64,000 nucleotides of DNA from Klebsiella aerogenes (GTDB lineage Bacteria; Pseudomonadota; Gammaproteobacteria; Enterobacterales; Enterobacteriaceae): NCBI GenBank assembly GCA_029027985.1, contig CP119076.1:1984001-2048000 (forward strand), given 5' to 3'. Under the pieces are notes generated by a model. The model worked only from the letters and a program-made list of their open reading frames with translations, was not told the origin of the DNA and ran no database searches. The position numbers were made by a program, and so were the translations under genes. Positions 31,901 through 40,222 of this stretch are shown here, one piece after another. The first letter of the stretch is position 1; each line of letters starts with the position of its first letter.

Positions 31901-32697
31901 ATGCGCATCTGGCGTTGAACAAAGAAGACGAGAAGATCCGCTTCCGCGATATTCAGGCGCAGCCGCGTAAGATCATCTCCAGCCCGACCTGGTCTGGTCT
32001 GGAAGACGAACACGTTTCCTATAACGCCGGTTATACCAACGTTCATGAGCTGATCCCGTGGCGTACGCTGTCCGGCCGTCAGTCGCTGTATCAGGATCAC
32101 CAGTGGATGCGCGACTTCGGAGAAAGCCTGCTGGTCTATCGTCCGCCGATTGATACCCGTTCGGTGAAAGCGGTGATGGGTGAGAAGTCCAACGGCAATC
32201 CGGAGAAGGCGCTGAACTTCCTGACGCCGCACCAGAAATGGGGTATCCACTCGACCTACAGCGATAACCTGCTGATGCTGACCCTGTCACGCGGCGGTCC
32301 GATCGTCTGGATGAGCGAAGCGGATGCAAAAGATCTGGGTATCGAAGATAACGACTGGATCGAAGTGTTCAACGCCAACGGCGCCCTGACGGCGCGTGCG
32401 GTAGTGAGCCAGCGCGTACCAGCCGGGATGACCATGATGTACCACGCACAGGAACGTATCGTTAACCTGCCGGGTTCTGAAGTCACCGGTCAGCGCGGCG
32501 GTATCCATAACTCGGTCACCCGTATTACGCCAAAACCGACTCACATGATCGGCGGCTATGGCCATCTGGCATACGGTTTTAACTACTACGGCACCGTTGG
32601 TTCCAACCGTGATGAGTTTGTAGTGGTACGTAAGATGAAGAACATTAACTGGTTAGACGGTGAAGGCAATGACCAGGTACAGGAGAGCGTAAAATGA
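28954..32697 (+). CDS. narG: Respiratory nitrate reductase 1, alpha subunit
   Basis: Catalytic subunit (1247 aa) that reduces nitrate to nitrite at a bis-molybdopterin guanine dinucleotide site; it faces the cytoplasm on the NarI anchor. The FS0 [4Fe-4S] ligands are His50, Cys54, Cys58 in HGVNCTGSC plus the Cys in PRGCPRGASYSW. The Mo-ligand Asp is expected near residue 223, around YIIAWGSNVPQTRTPDAHF. The start at 28954 (MSKFLDRFRYFKQ) has AGGAGA upstream and gives the E. coli length; an ATG at 28906 lacks a good site. Its stop overlaps narH by ATGA. Confidence 0.98.
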   Translation: MSKFLDRFRYFKQKGETFADGHGQLLKTNRDWEDGYRQRWQHDKIVRSTHGVNCTGSCSWKIYVKNGLVTWETQQTDYPRTRPDLPNHEPRGCPRGASYSWYLYSANRLKYPLMRKRLMKMWREAKVQHSDPVDAWASIIEDADKAKSFKQARGRGGFVRSSWKEVNELIAASNVYTVKTYGPDRVAGFSPIPAMSMVSYASGARYLSLIGGTCLSFYDWYCDLPPASPMTWGEQTDVPESADWYNSSYIIAWGSNVPQTRTPDAHFFTEVRYKGTKTVAITPDYAEIAKLCDLWLAPKQGTDAAMALAMGHVMLREFHLDKPSQYFTDYVRRYTDMPMLVTLEERDGYYAAGRMLRASDLVDSLGQEQNPEWKTVAFDEKGEMTVPNGSLGFRWGDKGKWNLEQRDGKTGDEIELRLSLLGSHDDIANVGFPYFGGEGSEHFNKVDLENILLHKLPVKRLQLADGSTALVTTVYDLTMANYGLERGLNDENCATSYDDVKAYSPAWAEKITGVSRAHIIRTAREFADNADKTHGRSMIIVGAGLNHWFHLDMNYRGLINMLVFCGCVGQSGGGWAHYVGQEKLRPQTGWQPLAFGLDWQRPARHMNSTSYFYNHSSQWRYETVTAQELLSPMADKSRYSGHLIDFNVRAERMGWLPSAPQLGVNPLRIAEAAKKAGMTPVDYTVKSLKEGSIRFAAEQPENGKNHPRNLFIWRSNLLGSSGKGHEYMLKYLLGTENGIQGKDLGKQGGVKPEEVEWRDNGLDGKLDLVVTLDFRLSSTCLYSDIVLPTATWYEKDDMNTSDMHPFIHPLSAAVDPAWESKSDWDIYKGIAKKFSEVCVGHLGKETDVVTLPIQHDSAAEMAQPFDVKDWKKGECELIPGKTAPHIIPVERDYPATYERFTSIGPLLETIGNGGKGIAWNTQSEMDLLRKLNYTKAEGPAKGQPKLETAIDAAEMILTLAPETNGQVAVKAWKALSEITGREHAHLALNKEDEKIRFRDIQAQPRKIISSPTWSGLEDEHVSYNAGYTNVHELIPWRTLSGRQSLYQDHQWMRDFGESLLVYRPPIDTRSVKAVMGEKSNGNPEKALNFLTPHQKWGIHSTYSDNLLMLTLSRGGPIVWMSEADAKDLGIEDNDWIEVFNANGALTARAVVSQRVPAGMTMMYHAQERIVNLPGSEVTGQRGGIHNSVTRITPKPTHMIGGYGHLAYGFNYYGTVGSNRDEFVVVRKMKNINWLDGEGNDQVQESVK

Positions 32698-34229
32698 AAA
32701 TTCGTTCACAAGTCGGCATGGTGCTGAATCTCGATAAATGCATCGGCTGCCACACCTGCTCCGTTACCTGTAAAAACGTCTGGACCAGCCGTGAAGGGAT
32801 GGAATACGCCTGGTTCAACAATGTTGAAAGTAAGCCTGGCGTCGGTTTCCCGAACGACTGGGAAAACCAGGAAAAATGGAAAGGCGGCTGGATCCGCAAA
32901 ATCAACGGTAAGCTGCAGCCGCGTATGGGCAACCGCGCGATGCTGCTGGGTAAAATTTTCGCGAACCCGCATCTGCCGGGGATCGATGATTACTACGAGC
33001 CGTTTGATTTTGACTACCAGAACTTGCACAACGCGCCGGAAAGCAAACATCAGCCGATCGCGCGCCCGCGTTCGCTGATTACCGGCCAACGCATGGACAA
33101 AATTACCAGCGGTCCGAACTGGGAAGAAATTCTCGGCGGCGAGTTTGAAAAACGCGCCAAAGATCAGAACTTCGACAACATGCAGAAGGCGATGTACGGC
33201 CAGTTCGAAAACACCTTCATGATGTACCTGCCGCGCTTGTGCGAGCACTGCCTGAACCCGGCGTGCGTAGCAACCTGCCCGAGCGGTGCCATCTATAAGC
33301 GTGAAGAAGACGGTATCGTGCTGATCGACCAGGACAAGTGCCGCGGCTGGCGCATGTGTATCACCGGCTGTCCGTACAAAAAAATCTACTTCAACTGGAA
33401 GAGCGGTAAATCCGAGAAGTGCATCTTCTGCTACCCGCGTATTGAATCCGGGATGCCGACGGTTTGTTCTGAAACCTGCGTCGGCCGTATCCGCTACCTC
33501 GGCGTACTGCTGTATGACGCGGACGCGATTGAAAACGCAGCCAGCACCGAGAACGAGAAAGATCTGTATCAGCGTCAGCTGGACGTGTTCCTCGATCCGA
33601 ACGATCCGAAAGTGATTGAGCAGGCGCTGAAAGATGGCGTACCGCAGGGCGTTATTGAGGCCGCGCAGCAGTCGCCGGTCTACAAAATGGCGATGGACTG
33701 GAAGCTGGCGCTGCCGCTGCATCCGGAATACCGCACTCTGCCGATGGTCTGGTACGTGCCGCCTCTGTCGCCGATTCAGTCCGCGGCGGATGCGGGCGAA
33801 CTGGGTAGCAACGGTATTCTGCCGGACGTAGAAAGTCTGCGTATTCCGGTACAGTACCTGGCGAACCTGCTGACTGCGGGCGATACCCAGCCGGTACTGC
33901 TGGCACTGAAACGTATGCTGGCGATGCGCCACTTCAAACGTGCGGAAACCGTTGACGGCGTCGTCGATACCCGCGCGCTGGAAGAGGTGGGGCTGAGCGA
34001 AGCGCAGGCGCAGGAAATGTACCGCTATCTGGCCATCGCCAACTACGAAGATCGTTTCGTGGTGCCGAGTAGCCATCGTGAACAAGCTCGCGATGCTTTC
34101 CCGGAGAAAAGCGGCTGCGGCTTTACCTTTGGCGATGGCTGCCACGGTTCAGACAGCGACTTCAACCTGTTCAACAGTCGTCGTATTGACGCCATTGACG
34201 TTACCAGCAAAACGGAGCCGCACTCATGA
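32694..34229 (+). CDS. narH: Respiratory nitrate reductase 1, beta subunit
   Basis: Electron-transfer subunit (511 aa) carrying iron-sulfur clusters between heme b of NarI and NarG. Four Cys groups are visible: CIGCHTCSVTCKN (about 16-26), CEHCLNPACVATCPSG, CRGWRMCITGCPYKK (Trp replaces one Cys, giving the 3Fe-4S cluster) and CIFCYPRIESGMPTVCSETC. ATGA overlaps at both ends couple it to narG and narJ. Confidence 0.98.
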   Translation: MKIRSQVGMVLNLDKCIGCHTCSVTCKNVWTSREGMEYAWFNNVESKPGVGFPNDWENQEKWKGGWIRKINGKLQPRMGNRAMLLGKIFANPHLPGIDDYYEPFDFDYQNLHNAPESKHQPIARPRSLITGQRMDKITSGPNWEEILGGEFEKRAKDQNFDNMQKAMYGQFENTFMMYLPRLCEHCLNPACVATCPSGAIYKREEDGIVLIDQDKCRGWRMCITGCPYKKIYFNWKSGKSEKCIFCYPRIESGMPTVCSETCVGRIRYLGVLLYDADAIENAASTENEKDLYQRQLDVFLDPNDPKVIEQALKDGVPQGVIEAAQQSPVYKMAMDWKLALPLHPEYRTLPMVWYVPPLSPIQSAADAGELGSNGILPDVESLRIPVQYLANLLTAGDTQPVLLALKRMLAMRHFKRAETVDGVVDTRALEEVGLSEAQAQEMYRYLAIANYEDRFVVPSSHREQARDAFPEKSGCGFTFGDGCHGSDSDFNLFNSRRIDAIDVTSKTEPHS

Positions 34230-34936
34230 TTGAACTCGTGATTGTGTCGCGTCTGCTCGAGTACCCTGACGCTGCCTTATGGCAGCATCAGCAGGAGATG
34301 TTCGAGGCTCTCGCGTCATCGGAAAAACTCGCCAAAGAGGATGCCCAGGCGCTGGGCGTTTTCCTGCGTGATTTAGTCGCTCAGGATCCGCTGGATGCGC
34401 AGTCGGCGTACAGCGAGCTGTTCGACCGCGGTCGCGCGACGTCGCTGCTGCTGTTTGAACACGTACACGGCGAGTCCCGCGACCGCGGGCAAGCGATGGT
34501 TGACCTGATGGCGCAGTACGAGCGCCATGGACTGGTGCTGGATAGCCACGAACTGCCGGATCACCTGCCGCTATACCTTGAGTATCTGGCGCAGTTGCCG
34601 GAAGACGAAGCGCTTGGCGGTCTGCAGGACGTCGCACCGATTCTCGGTCTGCTCAGCGCCCGCCTGCAGCAGCGTGAAAGCCGCTATGCGGTATTGTTCG
34701 AGCTGCTGCTGAAGCTGGCGAATACACAGGTCGACAGCCAGAAAGTAGCGGAGAAGATCGCCGACGAGGCTCGCGACGATACGCCGCAGGCGCTGGATGC
34801 CGTCTGGGAAGAAGAACAGGTCAAATTCTTTGCTGACCAGGGCTGCGGCGAGTCGGAGATTTCCGCTCACCAGCGTCGTTTTGCCGGAGCCGTTGCCCCG
34901 CAATATTTGAATATCTCTAACGGAGGACAGCAATAA
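34226..34936 (+). CDS. narJ: Nitrate reductase molybdenum-cofactor assembly chaperone NarJ
   Basis: Cytoplasmic all-helical chaperone (236 aa) that binds the NarG N-terminus, promotes cofactor insertion and holds the complex until membrane attachment; not part of the final enzyme. The family core [30 protein letters not shown] is present, as is [14 protein letters not shown]. Its ATG overlaps the narH stop and its TAA overlaps the narI ATG by one base. Confidence 0.97.
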   Translation: MIELVIVSRLLEYPDAALWQHQQEMFEALASSEKLAKEDAQALGVFLRDLVAQDPLDAQSAYSELFDRGRATSLLLFEHVHGESRDRGQAMVDLMAQYERHGLVLDSHELPDHLPLYLEYLAQLPEDEALGGLQDVAPILGLLSARLQQRESRYAVLFELLLKLANTQVDSQKVAEKIADEARDDTPQALDAVWEEEQVKFFADQGCGESEISAHQRRFAGAVAPQYLNISNGGQQ

Positions 34937-35613
34937 TGCACTTCCTGAATATGTTCTTCTTTGACATTTATCCGTACATTGCGGGTTCCGTCTTTCTGAT
35001 TGGCAGTTGGCTGCGCTATGACTACGGGCAGTACACCTGGCGCGCTGCCTCCAGCCAGATGCTGGATCGCAAAGGGATGAACCTGGCGTCGAACCTGTTC
35101 CATATCGGGATCCTCGGTATTTTCGCCGGTCACTTCCTCGGTATGCTGACGCCGCACTGGATGTATGAGTCTTTCTTGCCGATTGAGGTGAAGCAGAAGA
35201 TGGCGATGCTTGCCGGCGGTGCGTGCGGCGTGATGACGCTGGTCGGCGGTTTGCTGCTACTGAAACGTCGTCTGCTCAGCCCGCGCGTTCGTGCAACCAC
35301 TACCGGAGCGGATATTCTGATCCTTTCGCTGCTGATGGTGCAATGTGCGCTGGGTCTGCTGACCATCCCATTCTCCGCCCAGCATATGGACGGTAGTGAA
35401 ATGATGAAACTAGTCGGCTGGGCGCAGTCCGTGGTGACGTTCCACGGCGGTGCTTCGCAGCATCTTGATGGTGTCGCGTTTATCTTCCGCGTTCACCTGG
35501 TGCTGGGGATGACGCTGTTCCTGCTGTTCCCGTTCTCCCGTCTGGTACACATCTGGAGCGCGCCGGTCGAGTACCTGACGCGCAAATACCAGATTGTGCG
35601 CGCGCGTCGCTAA
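34936..35613 (+). CDS. narI: Respiratory nitrate reductase 1, gamma subunit (cytochrome b)
   Basis: Membrane anchor and quinol oxidase subunit (225 aa) with five transmembrane helices and two b-type hemes. Candidate heme ligands are His residues in [17 protein letters not shown] (helix II) and in [11 protein letters not shown] and [12 protein letters not shown] (helix V). GGAGG lies just before its start inside the narJ end. The stop overlaps the convergent EamA gene by four bases; the operon terminator lies within that gene. Confidence 0.98.
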   Translation: MHFLNMFFFDIYPYIAGSVFLIGSWLRYDYGQYTWRAASSQMLDRKGMNLASNLFHIGILGIFAGHFLGMLTPHWMYESFLPIEVKQKMAMLAGGACGVMTLVGGLLLLKRRLLSPRVRATTTGADILILSLLMVQCALGLLTIPFSAQHMDGSEMMKLVGWAQSVVTFHGGASQHLDGVAFIFRVHLVLGMTLFLLFPFSRLVHIWSAPVEYLTRKYQIVRARR

Positions 35614-36506
35614 TTCACTCGCGATTGCCGACTAACCCCGCCGTGGCGGGGTTTTTTTTCGCCCCAACCAAGGTTATTGCCCGCTGCGGCAAACAGGATG
35701 AGCACTCCGCCCACGCACTGTAGTGAGGTCAGCGCATGGTTGAAAACCAGATAGTCGACCACGATTGCCACCAATGGATAGATAAACGATAGCGAACCGG
35801 TAACGGGCGTCGGCAATTTTTGGATCGCACTATATAAAAGCTGATACATCATTCCGGTATGGACGATGCCGAGGATCAGCAGATAACGCCAGGGAAAGTT
35901 GCTGTTAAACTCGGGCGCCTGGACCAGCGGCAACAGCATGACTGTGCCGACAAGAACCTGAATAAAGGCAATATGCTGCGCGGGTAAAGGATGCAGCTTG
36001 CGGGCGATAATGGCCGTCAGGGCGTAGAAGAATGCCGCGCCTAAGGCCAGCAAAATACCGGAGGCGAGACTTGCGCCGTGCGAAGGAGCAAGCTCGCTCG
36101 ACAGCAGAATAACCACGCCGCCAAAGGCCAACAACAACCACCCCCATTTGGCTGCGCTCACCCGTTCACCCAGCAGCATTCCCATTAATACCAGCATAAA
36201 GGGCTGGGTATTGTAGACCACGGTGGCCATGCCAATAGAAATACGCGAATAGGCGGCAAAGAGCAGTAGCCAGTTGATGACCAGCGCTATTCCGCCGAAT
36301 ACGGCCAGCATAAAGGTAAGGCGCGTCAGGCGACTGAAGGGTTGGCGGCTGAGAACGATAAATAACAATAACGTGAGCGCGCCGATCAGGCATCGCCAGA
36401 AGACCACATCAATGACCGGTAAGCCGCTGAGCAGCACAAACGCGCCAATCGAGCCGGAAATTATCATTGCCAGGCTCATTTGCCAGACACCACGAGAAAT
36501 CTGCAT
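35610..36506 (-). CDS. EamA/DMT-family transporter
   Basis: Predicted inner-membrane metabolite exporter of 298 residues with ten transmembrane helices in two EamA repeats (about 1-135 and 145-280; family-like [21 protein letters not shown] and [18 protein letters not shown]). The substrate is unknown; amino-acid or drug export is typical. GGAGGTGAA precedes the start. It is divergent from an Lrp-type regulator gene (107-bp gap), which probably controls it. Its last 15 or so codons overlap the nar terminator, giving a basic tail. Confidence 0.88.
   Translation of the reverse strand: MQISRGVWQMSLAMIISGSIGAFVLLSGLPVIDVVFWRCLIGALTLLLFIVLSRQPFSRLTRLTFMLAVFGGIALVINWLLLFAAYSRISIGMATVVYNTQPFMLVLMGMLLGERVSAAKWGWLLLAFGGVVILLSSELAPSHGASLASGILLALGAAFFYALTAIIARKLHPLPAQHIAFIQVLVGTVMLLPLVQAPEFNSNFPWRYLLILGIVHTGMMYQLLYSAIQKLPTPVTGSLSFIYPLVAIVVDYLVFNHALTSLQCVGGVLILFAAAGNNLGWGEKKPRHGGVSRQSRVN
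35634..35659 (+). terminator. Terminator of narGHJI inside the EamA gene
   Basis: Near-perfect stem AACCCCGCC/GGCGGGGTT (35634-35642 with 35645-35653) with eight T residues. It lies within the last codons of the convergent minus-strand gene and encodes part of its Lys-Pro-Arg-His-Gly-Gly tail. Confidence 0.88.
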
Positions 36507-36613
36507 GTTTCACCTCCAGAAGTTTTCAACTATTCTCCTGAAAAGCCTGACAGCTTGATATGCGTGAATTAAGGTAAAGGAAGATGAATACCTTTATTAA
36601 TTAGGTGAAACAG

Positions 36614-37057
36614 ATGAATTATGTCATTGATGAAATAGACCGGGCGATTCTGGCCTGCCTGACGCAAGATGCCAGAATGTCGCTTAAGGTACTGAGCGCT
36701 CAGGTGGGGCTGACTTCGCCGAGCACCGCAGAACGGGTGAAGCGCCTTGAAGAGCGGGGCGTTATTCAGGGCTACGGTGCGCGGGTTAATCTGGCGGCGT
36801 TGGGGTATAGCCTACAGGCGCTAGTGCGGGTACGGCCGTTACCTGGGTTGTTGCAAAAGGTGGATAAATATATCCAGGCCATGGCGGAATGTATCGAAAG
36901 TGACAAGGTCACCGGGGAAGATTGTTTCGTGATGCGGTTGGTGGTGCGTGATATTGCGCAGTTGGATGCGCTGCTGGATGGCCTATCAGAATACGCGCAG
37001 TGTAATACCTCAGTGGTGAAAAGTTCGCCGGTAAACAGGCGGTTACCGCCGCTGTGA
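36614..37057 (+). CDS. Lrp/AsnC-family transcriptional regulator
   Basis: Protein of 147 residues with an N-terminal winged helix-turn-helix (DEIDRAILACLTQDARMSLKVLSAQVGLTSPSTAERVKRLEERGVIQGY) and a C-terminal RAM/AsnC ligand-binding domain (about 65-145). The ATG at 36614 is chosen because AGGTG sits 8 nt upstream; the GTG at 36605 overlaps that site. It is divergent from the EamA exporter gene, the usual pairing for local, ligand-responsive control of export. The ligand is unknown. A REP-like element follows its stop. Confidence 0.9.
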   Translation: MNYVIDEIDRAILACLTQDARMSLKVLSAQVGLTSPSTAERVKRLEERGVIQGYGARVNLAALGYSLQALVRVRPLPGLLQKVDKYIQAMAECIESDKVTGEDCFVMRLVVRDIAQLDALLDGLSEYAQCNTSVVKSSPVNRRLPPL

Positions 37058-37084
37058 GGCGCGAGCATTGCGGTGTAAATTCTT

Positions 37085-37118
37085 CCCGGAGGCGGTGCTG
37101 CGCACCTGTCCGGGCTAC
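37085..37118. repeat. REP-like palindromic element
   Basis: CCCGGA...TCCGGG arms (37085-37090 with 37109-37114), inner GGTGC/GCACC pairing and a GCTAC tail have the form of enterobacterial REP sequences. It lies 28 bp after the Lrp-type gene. Confidence 0.7.
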
Positions 37119-37234
37119 CTGGTTGAGTAGCCTCGCTAAGCGAAGGGCGCTCGAGTCGAAGCTTCTCATCCTTCCCCACAGGGTAGAATATTGAATATCG
37201 CAGGTGAATTAAGCTGGGGTATTACATGAAGAGA

Positions 37235-37319
<85 letters not shown>

Positions 37320-37349
37320 AGGGGTAAAATCAAATTGTAGGCTATTCAG

Positions 37350-37485
37350 CGAAATGAATGGTGTGGGGGAAGGATAACTCGGAGCTAAAGCTCCTCGCCC
37401 TTCGGGCCGTTGCCTGTGGCAACGTTCTCTCGCTGACGCTTGAGTCGAACCCTGGTCGAAGGTTCTTACCCTTCCCGCAAAGTGC
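37350..37485 (-). repeat. Hairpin-rich spacer between the tRNA-Tyr genes
   Basis: An outer inverted repeat (GGGGGAAGGATAAC near 37365 with ACCCTTCCC near 37470) resembles a degenerate tRNA 3' arm. It encloses three small perfect hairpins: GGAGCT/AGCTCC, GCCC/GGGC and GTTGCC/GGCAAC. It would be transcribed in the tRNA precursor. E. coli tyrTV also has tRNA-end-derived repeats (rtT) in this place. Confidence 0.6.
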
Positions 37486-37533
37486 AAACATCGTTTACGC
37501 CTTACGGTGATACCACATCACTGTCGTGAATAA

Positions 37534-37618
<85 letters not shown>

Positions 37619-37654
37619 ACGGGGTAATGCTTGGTACTGGCCTGCTTCCTTCTC

Positions 37655-37696
37655 GGGAAGCGGGGCGCATCATACCAAATGACGCGCCCCTGTAAA
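37655..37696 (-). promoter_or_regulatory. tyrT promoter
   Basis: On the minus strand: -35 TTTACA (37691-37696), 16-bp spacer, -10 TATGAT (37669-37674), followed by a GCGCCCCGC discriminator typical of stringently controlled stable-RNA promoters. It closely resembles the E. coli tyrT promoter. Confidence 0.92.
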
Positions 37697-37777
37697 GCAT
37701 TCCTTTGACAAAATTAAACTGGTTGCCTGATTTTTACGCGTAACGCCGTAAAGCTAACCAATTCATTTCTCTGTCGA

Positions 37778-38620
37778 TTAAAGAATAATCGTTCGGTTGC
37801 CGTAAACGAAGACGCGTTGCGCCAGCACCTGGTACAGCGCGCGGCTCAAGACGTTCTTTTCTACATCGCGTCCTGCACGCATCATATCTTCGGCGGTATA
37901 GGTATGATCGACGTGAATAACGTCCTGCATGATGATGGGACCTTCATCCAGATTATCATTCACGTAGTGAGCGGTGGCGCCAATGATCTTCACGCCGCGC
38001 TCATAGGCCTGATGATACGGACGCGCGCCAATAAACGCCGGTAAGAATGAATGATGGATATTGATGATTTTGTTCGGGAAGCGGGCAACGAACTCAGGGG
38101 TGAGCACGCGCATATACTTCGCCAGCACCACGTAATCCGGATCGTGAACGGCGATAGCGTCACCCATCTGTTTGTCGTGATCTTCGCGGCTGAGTCCTTC
38201 ATGACTCACCAACTCAAACGGAATACCAAAACCTTCAACCAGTGGGCGCAGGGTTTCATGGTTGCCGATAACCGCGGCGATATCGACCTCCAGTCCGCCG
38301 TAGTTGGCTTTCATCAGTAGATCGCCGAGGCAGTGGGCTTCTTTGGTAACCAGAATCACCACCCGACGACGGCCTGCTGGATTGAGTTCGCGAATTGAAC
38401 CTTCCGGCAGTGCGCTATCGAGGTCGGCAAGCAGGGTGGCGTCGTTAAAAATGCCCTCGAGCTCGGTACGCATAAAGAAGCGCCCGGTACGATGGTCGAC
38501 AAACTCGTTGTTCTGCACGATATTCAGTTCATGTTTGTAGCAAATATTCGTGATACGCGCGATGAGGCCTTTCTGATCAGGGCAAATGGTGCGTAGTACT
38601 TTACGTTGTAATGAATGCAT
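37778..38620 (-). CDS. purU: Formyltetrahydrofolate deformylase
   Basis: Hydrolyses 10-formyl-tetrahydrofolate to formate and tetrahydrofolate, supplying formate for PurT and balancing one-carbon pools; cytoplasmic. The 280-residue protein has an N-terminal ACT domain (about 5-80, LRTICPDQKGLIARITNICYKH) and a formyltransferase domain with INIHHSFLPAFIGARPYHQAY and the catalytic Asp in NDNLDEGPIIMQD. The start at 38620 (MHSLQRKVL) matches E. coli; the ATG at 38680 lies inside the end of ychJ. Confidence 0.97.
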   Translation of the reverse strand: MHSLQRKVLRTICPDQKGLIARITNICYKHELNIVQNNEFVDHRTGRFFMRTELEGIFNDATLLADLDSALPEGSIRELNPAGRRRVVILVTKEAHCLGDLLMKANYGGLEVDIAAVIGNHETLRPLVEGFGIPFELVSHEGLSREDHDKQMGDAIAVHDPDYVVLAKYMRVLTPEFVARFPNKIINIHHSFLPAFIGARPYHQAYERGVKIIGATAHYVNDNLDEGPIIMQDVIHVDHTYTAEDMMRAGRDVEKNVLSRALYQVLAQRVFVYGNRTIIL

Positions 38621-38664
38621 CGCGGGGAAAATCCTGTTGTGTTTGCTATTTCTGATGCCGGGCG

Positions 38665-39135
38665 CTATTGGCCGCAGCATTTTTTAAATTTTTTACCTGA
38701 GCCGCAAGGGCAGGGGTCGTTACGACCAATTAATGGTCGGGTGCCATCAATATAGTACCACTGTCCGTTTTCTTTTAAGAATCTGGATCGTTCAATAATC
38801 GCCCCTGGGCGGTTATCTTCAGTAAATCGAGCAATAAAGCTCACGAAGCCTTCACCGGCATGACGGCCATCTTCGGCGGCAAAAATGGTCAAGCCAAGCC
38901 ACTGCGTATTGGCAAACCCTTTTTCGATATCGGCGCGAAATCGCGGCGCGTCGCACTCGGGATGCCAGGTTTTGATTAAATAGTCGGCATCCTTCATCAC
39001 GAATGCGCTATAGCGGGATCGCATCAGCTGTGACGGACTTGGCGCAAGCTGACCGCCAGCCAGATATCGCTGGCAACATGAGCTATACTCCAGAGCGCTG
39101 CCACAGGGGCATAATTGCGACAAAATCGCCTCCAT
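38665..39135 (-). CDS. ychJ: SEC-C motif protein YchJ (UPF0225)
   Basis: Protein of 156 residues with zinc-binding SEC-C-type motifs at both ends: [13 protein letters not shown] (about 9-21) and [14 protein letters not shown] at the C-terminus, flanking an NTF2-like central domain (about 30-130). The function is unknown. It lies 44 bp upstream of purU on the same strand and is divergent from rssA. Confidence 0.94.
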   Translation of the reverse strand: MEAILSQLCPCGSALEYSSCCQRYLAGGQLAPSPSQLMRSRYSAFVMKDADYLIKTWHPECDAPRFRADIEKGFANTQWLGLTIFAAEDGRHAGEGFVSFIARFTEDNRPGAIIERSRFLKENGQWYYIDGTRPLIGRNDPCPCGSGKKFKKCCGQ

Positions 39136-39233
39136 GGAAAAGAATAACGGCGCTCGAGCGCCAACGTGCTTTATGTTAACTGAGCGATGGCGTAGATGTC
39201 ATGCTCGGAATGGAAGGATATCTATCGGTACTA

Positions 39234-40133
39234 ATGAGAAAGCTTAAGATTGGTTTAGCACTCGGGGCTGGTGCCGCACGCGGTTGGTCGCACATTGGCG
39301 TGATCAAAGCGTTGCACCGGGCAGGAATTGAAGTGGATGTGGTGGCGGGGTGTTCCATTGGCGCGTTGGTCGGTGCGGCCTACGCCGGTAATCGCCTCCC
39401 GGCGCTGGAAAAGTGGGTCAGTTCCTTTAGCAACTGGGACGTGCTGCGTTTGATGGATCTCTCCTGGCGGCGCGGCGGTCTGCTGCGCGGCGAGCGCGTG
39501 TTCAATCAATACCGACAAATCATGCCCATTGCGCAAATTGAAGGCTGCGAACGTCGTTTCGCCGCCGTCGCCACGAATCTGAGTACCGGACGCGAACTCT
39601 GGTTTACTGAGGGCGATCTGCACATGGCGGTTCGCGCTTCCTGCAGTATGCCGGGTCTGATGTCTCCGGTGAAACATAACGGCTATTGGCTGGTGGACGG
39701 CGCAGTGGTTAATCCAGTCCCGGTTTCGCTAACGCGCGCTCTGGGAGCGGATATCGTGATTGCCGTCGATCTGCAGCATGATGCCCACCTGATGCAGCAG
39801 GACCTCCTTTCGATAGAGTCGCCGCGCCCGGAGCCGCCAGAAGAGGTCAGTTGGCATTCGCGTTTGCGTTCCCGATTGGGGAGAATGAGTTCACGGCGCG
39901 TTACGGTGACGCCCACGGCGATGGAGATAATGTCCACCTCGATTCAGGTGTTGGAAAACCGTCTTAAACGCAATCGCATGGCGGGCGATCCGCCGGATAT
40001 TCTGCTGCAACCGTTTTGTCCGCAAATCTCTACGCTCGATTTTCATCGTGCCGGCGAAGCGATGGCCGCAGGACAACAGGCCGTTGAGAAAAAAATGGCT
40101 GAATTATTACCCTTGGTGCGCACTTCCGCGTAG
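39234..40133 (+). CDS. rssA: Patatin-like phospholipase RssA
   Basis: Predicted cytoplasmic patatin-fold acylhydrolase (299 aa). The oxyanion loop GLALGAGAARGWSHIG, nucleophile elbow GCSIGA (Ser about residue 39) and catalytic Asp in LVDGAVVNP are intact. The start at 39234 (MRKLKIGLALG) fits the E. coli protein; an ATG at 39201 would add 11 unconserved residues, and neither has a strong ribosome site. It precedes rssB by 89 bp; the physiological substrate is unknown. Confidence 0.93.
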   Translation: MRKLKIGLALGAGAARGWSHIGVIKALHRAGIEVDVVAGCSIGALVGAAYAGNRLPALEKWVSSFSNWDVLRLMDLSWRRGGLLRGERVFNQYRQIMPIAQIEGCERRFAAVATNLSTGRELWFTEGDLHMAVRASCSMPGLMSPVKHNGYWLVDGAVVNPVPVSLTRALGADIVIAVDLQHDAHLMQQDLLSIESPRPEPPEEVSWHSRLRSRLGRMSSRRVTVTPTAMEIMSTSIQVLENRLKRNRMAGDPPDILLQPFCPQISTLDFHRAGEAMAAGQQAVEKKMAELLPLVRTSA

Positions 40134-40222
40134 CGCACTTGTCCAACACTTAAGTAAATTCTGACAGGCGATAGCGTGAATAGCGTGCCACTATTTAATT
40201 ATCGTCAGCCAGGGGAGAGACC

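Noticed and set aside
32706-34145. 479-codon minus-strand frame antisense to narH
   Set aside because: Mirror of narH codon bias; no start signal or domain.
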